Source: Sulfuriferula sp. (lineage in GTDB: Bacteria > Pseudomonadota > Gammaproteobacteria > Burkholderiales > Sulfuriferulaceae). Taken from it: a DNA stretch of 64,000 bases. The stretch covers positions 509,072 through 573,071 of the forward strand of contig JARLJL010000022.1 of assembly GCA_031291235.1 (NCBI GenBank), written 5' to 3'. The position numbers and the translations under genes were made by a program. Numbering within the stretch: the stretch's first letter is position 1; the number at the start of each line of letters is the position of its first letter. The notes beneath the pieces are model-generated. The model ran no database searches, was not told the DNA's origin, and worked only from the letters and a program-made list of their open reading frames with translations. Shown here piece after piece: positions 37,970 through 46,049 of the stretch.

Positions 37970-40900
37970 TCACCTCAACTCCTCCCAAGTTATTCGTTTT
38001 ACGGTAATCCCATTCTGGGGATTAACTTGTGTAATTTGCGCCTCACCACTAACAGTTTGGGTAACGATATAAGGTGTAGTACCAACTGAAACTACCCATG
38101 GACTACCCACACCATTCATCTTTATTCCCATGACTGAGTTACCGTCACTAGCGGCATAAGCTCCAGTCGAATCGGGGAAAAAGTTCTGTGGCAAACCACC
38201 ACCTGATGCCACATTAAATGCCATTGTCCAGCCGGTTGGTGTCTGTAAGCTGCATTGCCCCACCGCTGAAGTGGGAGGAATAGTTGTATTTACAACCAAG
38301 GCACCACTCACAATGGCAGGATTATAAACCACCTGCTCATTGGTATCCGGCAAATCAAAATACCAACCATATTGGCTATTACCTGTTCCACAAGCTGAAC
38401 TACCTTGCCAACAAACATTATTAGTAGAACTGATTGAGCGGTACCCTAGTATTGCACTGCTTGAAGCGCCAGCCGATACCGAAGCTACTACTTGAGCCAG
38501 AAGGTTAGATCTGTTAATTGACTGCGGCGCAGTCAATTCCGCATATTTCACTGACGATGCGGGAATAGTAACGCTATTTGTTGTAGTCGCTCCATTATTC
38601 CAGTTATGCATGTCATAGTCCCAAATTCCATAAACAGTCTGAGTACCTGTGGCGTAAGTATCAGGTGCGGATGTTGTAGATGGTATTTTTTGTCCAGTAC
38701 CAAACATTAAAATCACTCGTTCAGCACCGCCTATATTTGCCGCCGCCACTGCAATACTACTGGTAATTGGTTGTGCTGAGCCACTTGTAAACAACGGAGT
38801 AGCTGTTGTCTGTCCAAATTTAGACACTCCCCAGTCAGCCGGATTACTGCTAGTTAAATCGAAACGCCAAACATTACCCAGCAAATCCCCTGCATAAAGA
38901 TAATCTGCTACATGATCGCCATCCAGATCAGCAGAGCTAACGTACGCAATACCATCAGGATTAGAAGATGACCCAACCCCTGTATCCAGCCATTTATAAG
39001 TAACAGTTCCAGTAGTAGAGTTTACCAAACCAATATACACGCCTGCATGATATATTGTGTTGCCAAAGCCATTACCAAAAATAATCGCCCATTGCCCATT
39101 ATGCAAACGTCGGATAATTGGTGTCCCATAAGTATTACCTAAATTCGATAACACTGAATCTGTCCAATCTCCCTTTACTAATGTGGACGCATTCGTTTCA
39201 GAAAATTTAGTAGGATCAGTAATGTCCAGCGCATAAATTTCCGCTCCGCCAGCGCCAACCCCTCCAACCAACCAAGTATGCCAAGCGTTAGCATAAAATA
39301 AGTCACCTATACCGGGACTAGCATTAACAAAATAATTATGACCGTACGTCGGGCTGGTCAGACTTACAACATTACTATTTGCTAACACGCCTGAGGGCAT
39401 GAATCCGATAACTTCTTGACCATCATTATTGGTTTTATTATAAGTCCCATCAGAGTTATAACTACCTGTTCTAAAACCATGTAATAAACCATCATTACTA
39501 CCTGAGTACACCACATTAGTACGTGTCGCATAACTGCTGGTATAACTACTATAAGCTTGAGCACTCGACCCATTCTCAGGCGCACCTGTGCCGCCATATA
39601 TTGCATCATTAAATGGAGAAGCATAATTCATCGAAGGACCACCCACCCAAGTAGGGCTCGAATCAATGATGTCACCTAATACGCTATCCCGTGTCCGTAA
39701 TGGCCCTGCCGGGGTTGCCGTTTGTTCGTTTGTACGATCACCCCGCAACCAATTCAGCCGAATCGCCCCATTTCCATCATTACTACCACTAGAATTAGTA
39801 TTTAGAATAGCTTGTTGTGATGATGTAAGATTTGACCATTCTAGCGGAGCCCCACCCGAACCATTCCATGTAAGCAACTGACGACTAGTTGGACTCTCAA
39901 CTGCAATGGTATTTAACGGATTGCCACTTGAATCCGTTCCCATTGCTGAACACCCACCTCCTGTCAGCACACAACTACCATCCCAATTTGCAACAGTTGA
40001 AGCAGTTAGGGTCCCAGCACTCAACACCAAAGGATAAGAAGCTAACGTGCCCCACCAATTATTAGGATTGTAACCAGCCAAATAAATTTGCGTACCTGTT
40101 TGCACTTGTCCTGCTTCGATAGTGTTTGCACCAGCGCTACTTGCTGATTGCACAGGTTGAGCCACAAAGCAGGTAATTTCATGGACATTATTACTCCCCC
40201 CAGTTGAACCAGAAAAACCGAACCGGAAAGATGAAGGCAACGCGCCATTGGATGCACTGAGCGACTGATTTGTCAAAACTGTTTGATAACTCCCGCCATT
40301 ATAGCTATACATAAAAGTTAGTAAGTTATTTGAAGTAATAATTAACTTATAAGTGATAGGCCAAGCCTGGGTTCTGGAAGTAGCACTTTCTTTAGCCATT
40401 AGCTGACTCGCAGGTAACACCCAGTATCCTCCCGGGATCGGGGCAAAATCCGATACAGCTGTGTTTGAGTTATATGGGGATGTCGATTGCGAGCTATCAG
40501 AAGCCGTACCAGAAGTATTGGTTATAATGCCCGGCGTAGTGCTCAAAGTAACATTAAAAGTATTTGCTGTTACCCCTGAAATTGTGTAAGAACCAGAGAT
40601 CGTAGGCACCGTAGCAAGGGCAGCTGTGCCAGAAATATTTGTTATAGTCCAAGGAGTGGCACTAAGAGTAACGGTGAATGTATTAGTAGTTACACCAGAT
40701 ATTGTATAAGTACCAGGTATAACAGGCGAAGTATCAACGGCTGTTGCAGAAGAGAGGGTAATAGTACCGGGGGTAGAACTCAGATTAATCGTAATTTTAG
40801 TTGAGCTGGCAGTGGCGATTGTATACGAACCGGGTATGAAAACATTCTTCGTGTCCGATACACCAGCGATTTTGACGATATCGCCCGTTTTGAAAGTATT

Positions 40901-42013
40901 TGAAACGGTTAATGTTACGGTTTTACTACTAGTAGACACAGCTGTAATGCTTTGCGCTGCTGAGGCATCGTTAATTGTCCCTCCTAGCGTCACCGAATCA
41001 CCATTCGAAAATCCATGATTGGGCACAGTCACTGTCAGCGTCTTACTGCTGCTCGACAAACCGGTTATCGCTTTAGCTGCAGGAGCAACATCAGAAATAG
41101 TTCCGCCAATCAACACAGTGTCACCATTTGAAAACCCGTGGTTTGGCACTGTCACTGTCAGCACCTTGCCACTATTCGTCAATGCAGTAATCACTTGTGG
41201 TTGACCAGCACCATAATTCCAAAGCGTACCTGTTTTACAGGTTTGCTGAACTGCTGTTTGCTTCGAGCTAGAAGAAAGCGAAGCTGGATAATAGTTAGGG
41301 TAATTTTTATTTAACCAAGTCCAATTAACATTCCCCGTCCCACGCAATCCGATTCGGTTAGCTTGCTGATAAGAACCACTTGTAAAACTATTGTAGCCAT
41401 TCGTACTCGAAGACGATGTTTGTATCGGAATACCAGTAGCAGTATTATCATTACTAGATCCACCATTAAGAAAATTCCCATATTCATCCATTCCCAAACC
41501 AATATAGGCACCCACTAATCCGTTATAGACGCTATTAACATTTGAGCAACTATAACCGAGGCTGCCCCCGAGCCCTCCAGTAACCGTAGGAGTGGGTTGG
41601 CTTCCATCTGTAAGAAAAAAGCTCATACCGTCAGCACCCTCATGTCCCGGCCCCCCACTATCGCCGCCATAGGTATAAGTTGTAAACGTAACCTGTAATC
41701 CTTGATTGGATGGGAAAGTAAAATTGGAAATAATAGCCCCAGTTTGATTACCAGACGCGGGGGTTAAACGTAAAGCACCACTACCCACGGTATCTGGAGT
41801 AGTGTAATTACATCCTGGTATGTTGCTATTACTGGTGGAATTATTTGAAGATGTCCCAGCAGTTAAGCAAGCATAATTAAGGGCTTTCCAATTTGATGAG
41901 TCAGTCGCTTGGGTAAAATCATCCGTCACTGTAGAAGCAAAAGTCGAATTAGCTATAAGCAATGTAAGTAGTACTGCGAGTGAAGCAACCGGCATCATTT
42001 TTGGAGTGTCCAT
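37970..42013 (-). CDS. pilY1: PilY1-type pilus tip adhesin with lectin-like N-terminus
   Basis: About 1347 residues, secreted: signal peptide [20 protein letters not shown] then A/S cleavage. Residues about 35-265 resemble an L-type lectin / concanavalin-like sandwich ([30 protein letters not shown]); this fold seems to resume at about 545-620 ([34 protein letters not shown]). Between them lies a Ser/Thr-rich repeat array (about 278-510). The C-terminal half is the PilY1 beta-propeller ([39 protein letters not shown]) with the calcium loop [15 protein letters not shown]. PilY1 primes pilus assembly with the minor pilins and acts as tip adhesin. I prefer the ATG at 42013 after AAGGAA; an ATG at 42028 is possible. 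Confidence 0.9.
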   Translation of the reverse strand: MDTPKMMPVASLAVLLTLLIANSTFASTVTDDFTQATDSSNWKALNYACLTAGTSSNNSTSNSNIPGCNYTTPDTVGSGALRLTPASGNQTGAIISNFTFPSNQGLQVTFTTYTYGGDSGGPGHEGADGMSFFLTDGSQPTPTVTGGLGGSLGYSCSNVNSVYNGLVGAYIGLGMDEYGNFLNGGSSNDNTATGIPIQTSSSSTNGYNSFTSGSYQQANRIGLRGTGNVNWTWLNKNYPNYYPASLSSSSKQTAVQQTCKTGTLWNYGAGQPQVITALTNSGKVLTVTVPNHGFSNGDTVLIGGTISDVAPAAKAITGLSSSSKTLTVTVPNHGFSNGDSVTLGGTINDASAAQSITAVSTSSKTVTLTVSNTFKTGDIVKIAGVSDTKNVFIPGSYTIATASSTKITINLSSTPGTITLSSATAVDTSPVIPGTYTISGVTTNTFTVTLSATPWTITNISGTAALATVPTISGSYTISGVTANTFNVTLSTTPGIITNTSGTASDSSQSTSPYNSNTAVSDFAPIPGGYWVLPASQLMAKESATSRTQAWPITYKLIITSNNLLTFMYSYNGGSYQTVLTNQSLSASNGALPSSFRFGFSGSTGGSNNVHEITCFVAQPVQSASSAGANTIEAGQVQTGTQIYLAGYNPNNWWGTLASYPLVLSAGTLTASTVANWDGSCVLTGGGCSAMGTDSSGNPLNTIAVESPTSRQLLTWNGSGGAPLEWSNLTSSQQAILNTNSSGSNDGNGAIRLNWLRGDRTNEQTATPAGPLRTRDSVLGDIIDSSPTWVGGPSMNYASPFNDAIYGGTGAPENGSSAQAYSSYTSSYATRTNVVYSGSNDGLLHGFRTGSYNSDGTYNKTNNDGQEVIGFMPSGVLANSNVVSLTSPTYGHNYFVNASPGIGDLFYANAWHTWLVGGVGAGGAEIYALDITDPTKFSETNASTLVKGDWTDSVLSNLGNTYGTPIIRRLHNGQWAIIFGNGFGNTIYHAGVYIGLVNSTTGTVTYKWLDTGVGSSSNPDGIAYVSSADLDGDHVADYLYAGDLLGNVWRFDLTSSNPADWGVSKFGQTTATPLFTSGSAQPITSSIAVAAANIGGAERVILMFGTGQKIPSTTSAPDTYATGTQTVYGIWDYDMHNWNNGATTTNSVTIPASSVKYAELTAPQSINRSNLLAQVVASVSAGASSSAILGYRSISSTNNVCWQGSSACGTGNSQYGWYFDLPDTNEQVVYNPAIVSGALVVNTTIPPTSAVGQCSLQTPTGWTMAFNVASGGGLPQNFFPDSTGAYAASDGNSVMGIKMNGVGSPWVVSVGTTPYIVTQTVSGEAQITQVNPQNGITVKRITWEELR
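40499..41197 (-). repeat. Tandem beta-repeat array inside pilY1
   Basis: About 230 codons of degenerate repeats. Type 1 units contain [40 protein letters not shown] and the diverged [18 protein letters not shown], at about 40-residue spacing. Type 2 units contain [40 protein letters not shown] and [20 protein letters not shown]. The pattern HGF..GD.V...G followed by G.Y.I..V...TF resembles the short modules seen in some phage tail and surface proteins. The two best type 1 units are also similar at DNA level (around 41000-41030 and 41120-41150). Confidence 0.85.
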
Positions 42014-42030
42014 TATAATTTCCTTCATCT

Positions 42031-42558
42031 TTACGCACCGCCTAAATTGGTAGTCTGGACAGTAATCTGATATACAGATTGCAGCACTGCTACGCTGTTA
42101 ACATTACCGCCCTGACCAGCTGTAGTAACCTGATATAAACTAACCGCAGTAGCTTGCTGCCCTAGATACTGAATATAATAAGTTGGATTAGTCGCATAGG
42201 TGTCCTGCCCCCCACTAGTACTCATACCTGACGGTGTATAATTAACTCCCGCCGTCCAAGGCAGTACGGTTGGATTCGACAAAGCGTTACTACAAACCTG
42301 AGGTGTTGTTGTCATCGAAGAACATGTAGTACCAGAAATCGGAGTCCCGGCCCCTGTGACTACGTTACCTGGTTGCGATAACCAATACTCTCCATAATTC
42401 ATGGCTGTTTGCGCAGCATCAAATGCCCGACTTTTCTCACGGTGGTTTCCTGCGATCATTTGATTGGTAATAAATCCGCTAAACATAGCAAGACCAAGCA
42501 TAGTCATAAGAACAAGAAAAATAAGACTTACTATAAGTACAAATCCCTTTTGTTTCAT
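42031..42558 (-). CDS. pilX: Minor pilin assembly protein PilX
   Basis: About 175 residues. It begins MKQKGFVLIVSLIFLVLMTMLG, the PilX N-terminal hydrophobic helix (PilX lacks the glutamate-5 of canonical pilins), followed by AGNHREKSRAFDAAQTAMNYGEYWL, the conserved PilX_N segment. An ATG four codons upstream (42570) would extend into pilW; the later start is preferred by analogy. Two cysteines in the C-terminal region (GTTCSSMTTTPQVCSNA) may form a disulfide. Part of the priming complex with PilV, PilW, FimT/FimU and PilY1. Confidence 0.85.
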   Translation of the reverse strand: MKQKGFVLIVSLIFLVLMTMLGLAMFSGFITNQMIAGNHREKSRAFDAAQTAMNYGEYWLSQPGNVVTGAGTPISGTTCSSMTTTPQVCSNALSNPTVLPWTAGVNYTPSGMSTSGGQDTYATNPTYYIQYLGQQATAVSLYQVTTAGQGGNVNSVAVLQSVYQITVQTTNLGGA

Positions 42559-42559
42559 A

Positions 42560-43231
42560 TCACAGCCCATTCATATAAGGTACTACCCGCGTAAAACTCA
42601 CAGTTTGTGGCTGTCCCGATTGCCCTGATAAAGGATTATTAAAAAGTAGAGTAATGCTCACAGTCTTGACTTGAGGCCAAGTAACTGTGTTAGCCAACTG
42701 ATATTCCGTTACCGAGCCATTACCCGTTGTATCCACACCATAAAGCACTGACATACCTGAAACACCCGCAACTAAAGGTATTGCTGTTCCATTCTCGGTG
42801 CAAACCAGATTACCCCCAGTTACACTATAGACATCAGTATATGATGTGTTTGCCAACAAACTAGCAGAACAACCTTGAGTATTGGAAACCCCAGTAAGCG
42901 GTGTCACAAAACGTACGCTTAATGTGTCAGTATTAGCGGCCCCTCCAGTGGTACCAGAAACAGACTGACCAGCAGCGAATGATCCGGATGCCGGGAATTG
43001 AGTAGCTGTATTCATTGTTAATGCATTTGGATAATAACCAGCTCCCTGAATACCTGCCGCCAAAAAAGTCATTGCCATACGCTCGCTGTCCTGAAGTGCA
43101 GACAATGCTTGTCTAGCTATAAAAGTTTGGCGCATTGAATAGAACATGGTGCCTAACCCAAGCACTAGAAACAGGCCTATAGTGACAGCCACCATAAGCT
43201 CCACCAGACTTACCCCATGTTGCGCTTTCAT
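42560..43231 (-). CDS. pilW: Minor pilin PilW
   Basis: A 223-residue minor pilin with the leader MKAQHG/VSLVELMVAVTIGLFLVLGLGTMF; the glutamate after the cleavage site is kept. The conserved PilW segment MRQTFIARQALSALQDSERMAMTFLAAGIQGAGYY follows. C-terminal half is beta-rich and variable. The ATG overlaps the pilV stop (ATGA at 43228-43231), so translation is coupled. Larger than most pilins, as is normal for PilW. Confidence 0.88.
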   Translation of the reverse strand: MKAQHGVSLVELMVAVTIGLFLVLGLGTMFYSMRQTFIARQALSALQDSERMAMTFLAAGIQGAGYYPNALTMNTATQFPASGSFAAGQSVSGTTGGAANTDTLSVRFVTPLTGVSNTQGCSASLLANTSYTDVYSVTGGNLVCTENGTAIPLVAGVSGMSVLYGVDTTGNGSVTEYQLANTVTWPQVKTVSITLLFNNPLSGQSGQPQTVSFTRVVPYMNGL

Positions 43232-43746
43232 TGTATGGTCACCATCGTTTGGTAATTGTGCGTAGCTGATTGACCACTTGCAAGTTGCCCCGTCTCGGCA
43301 CCAGTGGGATTACTTAGTGCTACGTTTTTTTCTAACCAAAACAACGTTAGTGTACAAACAGCCGGGGTATTTGCAACACAAGTAATTTGCCCATTTCCAC
43401 TAGGTAAAGTACTTGCCACAGACGCGCCCCAGTTTTGCAAATCATAGTTCGCCATCTCAGGTCCAGTACAAAGAGTACTGCCACAATTAGGACCAGCCGC
43501 TGGACCACCAGTAATAGAAGTATTTGTAACTGTTATATTAGTCGGTGCAGTACCCCAATAGGCCGCATTACTTTGCATCTGGGTTGCCATATTGGAAGCG
43601 AGCAATACGGCAAGGCTTTGATAACGGGCAACTTCGGTATTATTAATTGCCATCATTTGCAAACCAGCCAATCCCAATACTCCTATCATAATAATAAGAA
43701 AAGAGATAAGCACCTCTAACATAGCAAAACCGAGTTCCTTTTTCAT
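43228..43746 (-). CDS. pilV: Minor pilin PilV
   Basis: About 172 residues. The leader is MKKELG/FAMLEVLISFLIIMIGVLGLAGLQ, with glutamate at mature position 5 and the GLAGLQ motif typical of PilV. NTEVARYQSLAVLLASNMATQMQSN follows, also characteristic. The start at 43744-43746 overlaps the fimT stop as ATGA; the frame is open further upstream inside fimT but the leader peptide fixes this start. Confidence 0.88.
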   Translation of the reverse strand: MKKELGFAMLEVLISFLIIMIGVLGLAGLQMMAINNTEVARYQSLAVLLASNMATQMQSNAAYWGTAPTNITVTNTSITGGPAAGPNCGSTLCTGPEMANYDLQNWGASVASTLPSGNGQITCVANTPAVCTLTLFWLEKNVALSNPTGAETGQLASGQSATHNYQTMVTIQ

Positions 43747-44234
43747 GGACAGGTCGCTCCTGTTAATAACGTCCAAGTCCCTGTCGCAAAAACAAGACAA
43801 CGACGTTGATTCTGATCATCATTACTATCATGCAAAGTTAAAGTGCCCGTATACTGCGTATAACCAGCCGGAGTAAATATAATCGGAGATGCGCCATTAA
43901 GGGTATCACCATGAGATACTCCAGAAGATATATGCAATAGTTTAACGGTTACTGAATTTGAAACTATCCAGCCGGTTGCCCAACTTATATTGGATCCGGA
44001 ATTACATGTGCTGGCATTTGAGGACGAACAAACATTAACATTCAGACCTTGCTTGATTGCCTCACTACGCGCAAAACTAATATCTGCTGAAAGTGCATTA
44101 ATTTCACTGCTCATACGCATACCGGTAGTCACAGATTGGTATGACGGAACAGCAATAGCCAACAAAATAGCCATGATGCTCATCGTCACCAGCAACTCAA
44201 TTAACGTAAACCCCTTGTTAACCTGATTATCCAT
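43743..44234 (-). CDS. fimT: Minor pilin FimT/FimU (GspH family)
   Basis: A 163-residue pseudopilin, first gene of the pilus operon. Leader MDNQVNKG/FTLIELLVTMSIMAILLAIAVPSYQS is a clear prepilin peptidase site. The GspH/FimT-type segment ALSADISFARSEAIKQGLNVNVC follows, and the C-terminal region has paired cysteines (NVCSSSNASTC, RRCLVFATGTW, TGATCP). The start at 44232-44234 follows AAGGA. In relatives it can bind DNA (FimT) or cap the minor pilin complex (FimU). Which role applies here cannot be told. Confidence 0.86.
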   Translation of the reverse strand: MDNQVNKGFTLIELLVTMSIMAILLAIAVPSYQSVTTGMRMSSEINALSADISFARSEAIKQGLNVNVCSSSNASTCNSGSNISWATGWIVSNSVTVKLLHISSGVSHGDTLNGASPIIFTPAGYTQYTGTLTLHDSNDDQNQRRCLVFATGTWTLLTGATCP

Positions 44235-44274
44235 TTTCCAGTCCTTTTCCCATATTCGAATACTATTGCAGTGC

Positions 44275-44302
44275 ATTACAATACACCATGCATCTCTGAC
44301 AA
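44275..44302 (-). promoter_or_regulatory. Sigma-70 promoter of the fimT-pilE operon
   Basis: On the minus strand TTGTCA (44297-44302) and TGTAAT (44275-44280), each five of six consensus bases, are separated by 16 nt. The predicted leader is about 34 nt and carries AAAAGGA before fimT. The rest of the 139-nt gap to thiO shows no further element I can name. Confidence 0.6.
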
Positions 44303-44373
44303 ACGGCATGTTTAGCAGAATAAACGGTAAACCTGAGATAAAATAAGCCTTTGCCATCCTCTTTCCAAACAAC

Positions 44374-45450
44374 TTGAACCCTGACTTTATCATCATCGGC
44401 GGCGGCATCATCGGCCTGGCCACTGCACTCCGGCTGGCAAATGAAGGCGCGCGAGTAACGGTAGTCGAACGCAATCGTATCAGTACCGAATCATCCTGGG
44501 CGGGCGGCGGCATACTCTCCCCGCTCATGCCCTGGCAGTATTCGGCAGCGGTAACCGATTTATGTAATCAGGGAGCAGCGCTCTATCCTGAGTGGATAGC
44601 ATCCATTCAGGCCGCAAGCGGGCTAGATGCCGAATATTGGGATTGCGGGATGCTGGTATTGTCGCCATTCGACACCGGCACTGCGTTCGACTGGTGCCGG
44701 CAACATCAATGGCCGGCGAAAACTGTCGCTGCCAGCTATTATTTACCCGACCAGTCTGACGATGAAGCGCTGTGGTTACCCGAAGTGGCACAAGTCCGCA
44801 ACCCGCGACTGATCAAGGCTTTGCGCGGCGCAGTACTGGCTCGCGGCGTGAAATTGCAGGAAAACATGCCTATAACGGCATTATCCGCAAATCGGCAACA
44901 TATCGAACACATCGACACAGCTGACGGGAAATTACAGGCGGGGAATTACATTGTTTGCGCCGGCGCCTGGAGTCAAGGACTGCTATCCAATTACCCACCG
45001 ACCAAAACCATCAAGCCGATACGAGGACAAATGCTGTTGTTCAAAACCGATCCTGGCTTGCTGAATCAGATCATTTACCGACAAGGAACTTACCTTATCC
45101 CGCGCAAGGATGGGCATATACTGGTAGGCAGCACAATCGAAGATGTGGGATTCGATAAATCCACCTTGCCGGAAACCGGCAAAATGTTGATGAATATAGC
45201 ATTTGAAATATTGCCGGCGCTACGTTCAGCCACGCTAGTGCAACACTGGAGCGGTTTGCGGCCCGGATCCCCGGACAATGTCCCGACGATCGCACGACAT
45301 CCCGATATTGACAATCTTTATATCAATGCGGGACATTTCCGTTACGGCGTGACCATGGCGCCTATCAGTGCTAAATTGATCTATGAAATAATACTGGGAC
45401 AAGCACCCGATTTGGATATGTCGCCGTATCAATGGGATAGCGAAATATAA
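44374..45450 (+). CDS. thiO: Glycine oxidase ThiO (FAD-dependent amine oxidase)
   Basis: A 358-residue DAO-fold flavoprotein. The N-terminal FAD motif is DFIIIGGGIIGLATALRLANEG with VVERNRISTESSWAGGGILSP after it, and the C-terminal signature is GHFRYGVTMAPISAKLI. ThiO oxidises glycine to iminoglycine for the thiazole of thiamine; related D-amino acid dehydrogenases share the fold. The only usable start is TTG at 44374, because an in-frame stop lies 30 nt upstream and no ATG or GTG precedes the FAD motif. No ribosome site is visible. No thiamine gene is adjacent in the window. Confidence 0.8.
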   Translation: MNPDFIIIGGGIIGLATALRLANEGARVTVVERNRISTESSWAGGGILSPLMPWQYSAAVTDLCNQGAALYPEWIASIQAASGLDAEYWDCGMLVLSPFDTGTAFDWCRQHQWPAKTVAASYYLPDQSDDEALWLPEVAQVRNPRLIKALRGAVLARGVKLQENMPITALSANRQHIEHIDTADGKLQAGNYIVCAGAWSQGLLSNYPPTKTIKPIRGQMLLFKTDPGLLNQIIYRQGTYLIPRKDGHILVGSTIEDVGFDKSTLPETGKMLMNIAFEILPALRSATLVQHWSGLRPGSPDNVPTIARHPDIDNLYINAGHFRYGVTMAPISAKLIYEIILGQAPDLDMSPYQWDSEI

Positions 45451-45489
45451 CCGCACTCACCAGTGCAGCCAAATCGAAGTTACAAGCTT

Positions 45490-45840
45490 TTAAACCTGCA
45501 TGGACATGATGTTCTGGTAAGCGGTTACCAGTTTATTGCGTACCTGTATGGTTTCCTGCAAAGAGATGTTTGCTTTTTGCATGGATATCATCACATCGGA
45601 CAAGCTGGTTTTATCGTCGCCCATCGCAAAACTTTGCCCTTGTTGCTGTGCTTGCTGCTGCAACTGGTTTACCTGATCCAGCGACGATTTCAGCGCATCG
45701 GCAAAACCGACCTTCGGCGCAGCAGCGGCACTATCAGCCTGCACAGGATTACTGACTCCCTGCGCCTTGGCAGCAGCCGATCTCAATTGCGCGACCATGG
45801 CTTCGATTTTGCTCGTATCTATTCCACCGGTTATCATCAT
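45490..45840 (-). CDS. fliE: Flagellar hook-basal body protein FliE
   Basis: A 116-residue protein linking the MS ring to the rod. The conserved C-terminal part is visible: VGFADALKSSLDQVNQLQQQ, LSDVMISMQKANISLQETIQVRNKLVTAYQNIMSMQV. Start ATGATG at 45840 after GGAGAAAT. It is transcribed away from fliF, the arrangement found in many beta- and gammaproteobacteria, and converges on thiO with a 39-nt gap. Confidence 0.95.
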   Translation of the reverse strand: MMITGGIDTSKIEAMVAQLRSAAAKAQGVSNPVQADSAAAAPKVGFADALKSSLDQVNQLQQQAQQQGQSFAMGDDKTSLSDVMISMQKANISLQETIQVRNKLVTAYQNIMSMQV

Positions 45841-46049
45841 ATTTCTCCATTTATGCCACATTAATCGTTATCTTACGTTATGCTTGTAATGAACAAGCTT
45901 AAGATTAGCGAGGTAAATCTGGCTTTATTTACACTATTAAAATAATATCCAGCATTGATAATAGATAATACGAACCTGCGTCCCTGGCTTCACTCTGGAT
46001 GCGCGTATTTAGCTAACACATTCAATCACATATTTACGGGTATATAACC
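45841..46049. promoter_or_regulatory. Divergent regulatory region between fliE and fliF
   Basis: This 209-nt AT-rich gap must hold promoters for fliE (minus) and the fliF-R operon (plus). It contains a short hairpin or operator-like repeat, GCTTGT (45882-45887) and ACAAGC (45893-45898), and a run of A/T around 45930-45975. I searched by eye for sigma-54 (GG/GC) and sigma-28 elements and saw no convincing match on either strand. Confidence 0.6.

Noticed and set aside
40499..41197. Repeats in pilY1 as a CRISPR array
   Set aside because: They are in-frame, degenerate protein repeats with no constant direct repeat or unique spacers.
44330..44373. CTGAGA upstream of thiO as a thiamine (TPP) riboswitch
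   Set aside because: Only the short CTGAGA piece is present; the second conserved block and the paired stems are missing and the leader is too short.
45841..46049. Sigma-54 promoter before fliE or fliF
   Set aside because: TGGC occurs (for example near 45920 and 45989) but no GC doublet lies at the required distance on either strand.
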